Shown here: one piece after another, positions 62,585 through 64,000 of the stretch
How the letters are laid out: every line of letters starts with the position of its first letter
How positions within the stretch are numbered: position 1 is the first letter of the stretch
Source of the DNA: UBA2287 sp964479665
GTDB taxonomy: Bacteria; Bacteroidota; Bacteroidia; Bacteroidales; Tenuifilaceae
Assembly: GCA_964479665.1 (NCBI GenBank)
Contig: CAYZNN010000018.1
Coordinates: 9,255 to 73,254, forward strand
Length of the DNA stretch: 64,000 nt
Reading direction: 5' to 3'
The notes under the pieces: generated by a model
The model's input: the letters and a program-made list of their open reading frames with translations, nothing else
What the model was told of the DNA's origin: nothing
Databases searched by the model: none
Made by a program: the position numbers and the translations under genes

Positions 62585-63844
62585 TTAAATATTCCTTTCA
62601 GCCTTTGGGTAGCACATAAAAAATTTTCGCACTTCCTGTAAAAGCGACTGTGCATTAAGCACATCGGAGGCTTCAGCAACATCGACCAGAGAGCCATCGT
62701 TTAGCAAAACATTAATGGTTTCGTCGGTTGGTTTATATGCATTGTTGCTAACCGAACCGGTTGAAACAAAAAACCTGCCATAACCTTTTAAAGCGGGAAG
62801 GGTTTGGTAAAACTGAGCAACTCTTTCCTCAACTTCGGAAGCAGCATAAGGACTGTTTCGCATTTCCACTTTAGGGAGTTTTCTGTGTACCAGCATTTTT
62901 GCAAGGGTTGAAAGTACCTCGTCGTTATAATGAATCCACTGCTTAGCAGCGCTCATAATATCGTTGTCGTCGAGAAGGGCAAAACAAGATAAGGCGCTAT
63001 TGGGTATATTGTTTGAGCCCTGTAATTGAAAATCGTTGATTGAAACCTCGTTCGTCAAAAAGAACTCAAGCGCAGGGGTTGACCAAATTTGGGATCCATT
63101 CCTATTTATTTCCCTTGCTCGAGAGAGTAAACTCGAAAGTACCTGTTCGGCTGCAATAACCGTTTTGTGCAAATAAACCTGCCAGTACATAAGCCGGCGG
63201 GCAATGAGAAACTTCTCGATAGAATATATGCCTTTAGATTCAACTACCAGTTGGTCGTCGACTAGATTGAGCATTTTAATAATTCGCTCTGAACCAACCG
63301 TACCCTCGGTAACACCAGAATAAAAGCTGTCGCGCCGTAAATAATCCATGCGGTCCATATCTAGCTGGCCCGAAACTAACTGGTGAAGGAAATGCTTTGG
63401 GTAAGTATCGTCGATAATGGCAATTGCCATTTCCAACCTATTTCCGAACTCTCGGTTCAGTTCATGCATAAAACACCTACCAATAGCCTCGTGGCTAACA
63501 TTTTGAGCCAGGCTAAATTCGAGCGAATGGGAAAAAGGACCATGCCCAATATCGTGAAGTAAAATGGCCACCGAAGCAGCCTCGGCTTCGTTTTTGGTAA
63601 TTGTAAAACCCTTTGTGCGCAGCACAGCAATTGCTGTTTCCATAAGGTGCATGGCACCGAGTGCGTGCTGAAAGCGGGTGTGGTTGGCTCCTGGGTAAAC
63701 CAAATAGGTTAAACCGAGCTGCCTAATCTGTCGGAGTCTTTGAAAATAGGGATGTTCAATCAGATCGAATACAATGGGATAAGAAATACTTATAAAACCA
63801 TGAACCGGATCGTTTACAATTTTTTTCTTATTAGTAAACTGCAT
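62585..63844 (-). CDS. HD-domain phosphohydrolase (SAMHD1/dGTPase-related)
   Basis: 419 residues. The HD metal site is clear: TRFQHALGAMHLMETAIAVL, AILLHDIGHGPFSHSLE, and the later LVSGQLDMDRMDYLRRDS (Asp). The start DPVHGFISISYPIVFDLIEH with PYFQRLRQIRQLGLTYLVYP is the hallmark of the family related to dNTP triphosphohydrolases. The true substrate is unverified. It lies upstream of lpxD (41 bp), so it could be cotranscribed, although a -7 box sits in the gap. The 156 bp to the right window edge hold no visible gene. Confidence 0.92.
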   Translation of the reverse strand: MQFTNKKKIVNDPVHGFISISYPIVFDLIEHPYFQRLRQIRQLGLTYLVYPGANHTRFQHALGAMHLMETAIAVLRTKGFTITKNEAEAASVAILLHDIGHGPFSHSLEFSLAQNVSHEAIGRCFMHELNREFGNRLEMAIAIIDDTYPKHFLHQLVSGQLDMDRMDYLRRDSFYSGVTEGTVGSERIIKMLNLVDDQLVVESKGIYSIEKFLIARRLMYWQVYLHKTVIAAEQVLSSLLSRAREINRNGSQIWSTPALEFFLTNEVSINDFQLQGSNNIPNSALSCFALLDDNDIMSAAKQWIHYNDEVLSTLAKMLVHRKLPKVEMRNSPYAASEVEERVAQFYQTLPALKGYGRFFVSTGSVSNNAYKPTDETINVLLNDGSLVDVAEASDVLNAQSLLQEVRKFFMCYPKAERNI

Positions 63845-64000
63845 TCTAAATGGATGTTATAAATTGTGTATGCTTTTGAAATGTTAAATGTACAAATTTG
63901 TTATTTGGAAACAATACTGTCCTAAACGTTTATAGTCGCTCAAAAAAAGAACGAAAACAACGGCCCCGTAGCGTTCTTGTTGGGTTTTTCAGAAAAGAAC

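Noticed and set aside
1..64000. CRISPR array, prophage, integron or defence island
   Set aside because: No regularly spaced direct repeats, integrase, phage structural genes or recognisable defence genes were found; the only mobile element is the IS at 47148-48426.

Overview
The window is from a Bacteroidota chromosome, most likely a Bacteroidales-type lineage. The evidence is a SusC/SusD pair, lipoproteins with surface-export-like acidic tails, FecI/FecR regulation of a TonB receptor, an LpxC-FabZ fusion, several Bacteroidota-type promoters (TTTG, 18-20 bp, TAnnTTTG) and no need for Shine-Dalgarno sequences. I cannot name a genus. The left edge cuts a susC gene and the right edge ends in a short gene-free stretch.

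1-20.3 kb: one large plus-strand polysaccharide utilisation locus. Its order is susC (partial), susD, a LamG lipoprotein, three tandem GH144-like (glycoamylase-fold) lipoproteins, a 1062-residue F5/8-type-C plus (alpha/alpha)6-like protein, a GPH-type MFS symporter, a signal-less GH35 enzyme, a 1107-residue signal-less GH94 phosphorylase and a secreted SGNH esterase. The combination GH144 + GH35 + long GH94 points to beta-1,2-glucan (sophoro-oligosaccharide or cyclic beta-1,2-glucan) as substrate. The inferred route is surface endo-cleavage, SusCD import, periplasmic trimming and deacylation, symport, then cytoplasmic phosphorolysis to glucose-1-phosphate, with GH35 acting as a beta-1,2-glucosyltransferase. 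The second GH144 copy carries two in-frame TAA codons. No sugar-responsive regulator or GH3 is visible, so either may lie to the left.

20.3-21.5 kb: a decayed zone. It holds a frameshifted fragment of a membrane sensor-like gene, a perfect 20-bp-arm inverted repeat and an unrecognised gene broken by an in-frame TGA.

21.5-44.1 kb: mostly conserved housekeeping genes: glyA, a lone receiver, tRNA-Met, a START-like protein, an LptF/G permease, two glycosyltransferases, ribBA, fmt, a glucosaminidase, cdd, a receiver-PAS-adenylate cyclase, an RluA synthase, panB, dnaK, a MORN protein, gapdh, an ABC-F protein and rlmB.

44.2-48.8 kb: a MarR/DUF302 pair with a palindromic operator candidate, a beta-barrel porin, a complete-looking insertion sequence whose transposase has an in-frame TGA, and initiator tRNA-fMet.

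48.8-64 kb: a FecI-FecR-TonB receptor signalling unit, an M23 peptidase, dxr-rseP-tatA-lytic transglycosylase, a DUF4837 lipoprotein, and the lpxD-lpxC/fabZ-lpxA lipid A cluster with an upstream HD-domain phosphohydrolase.

All functional calls come from reading motifs by eye. No database search was run.
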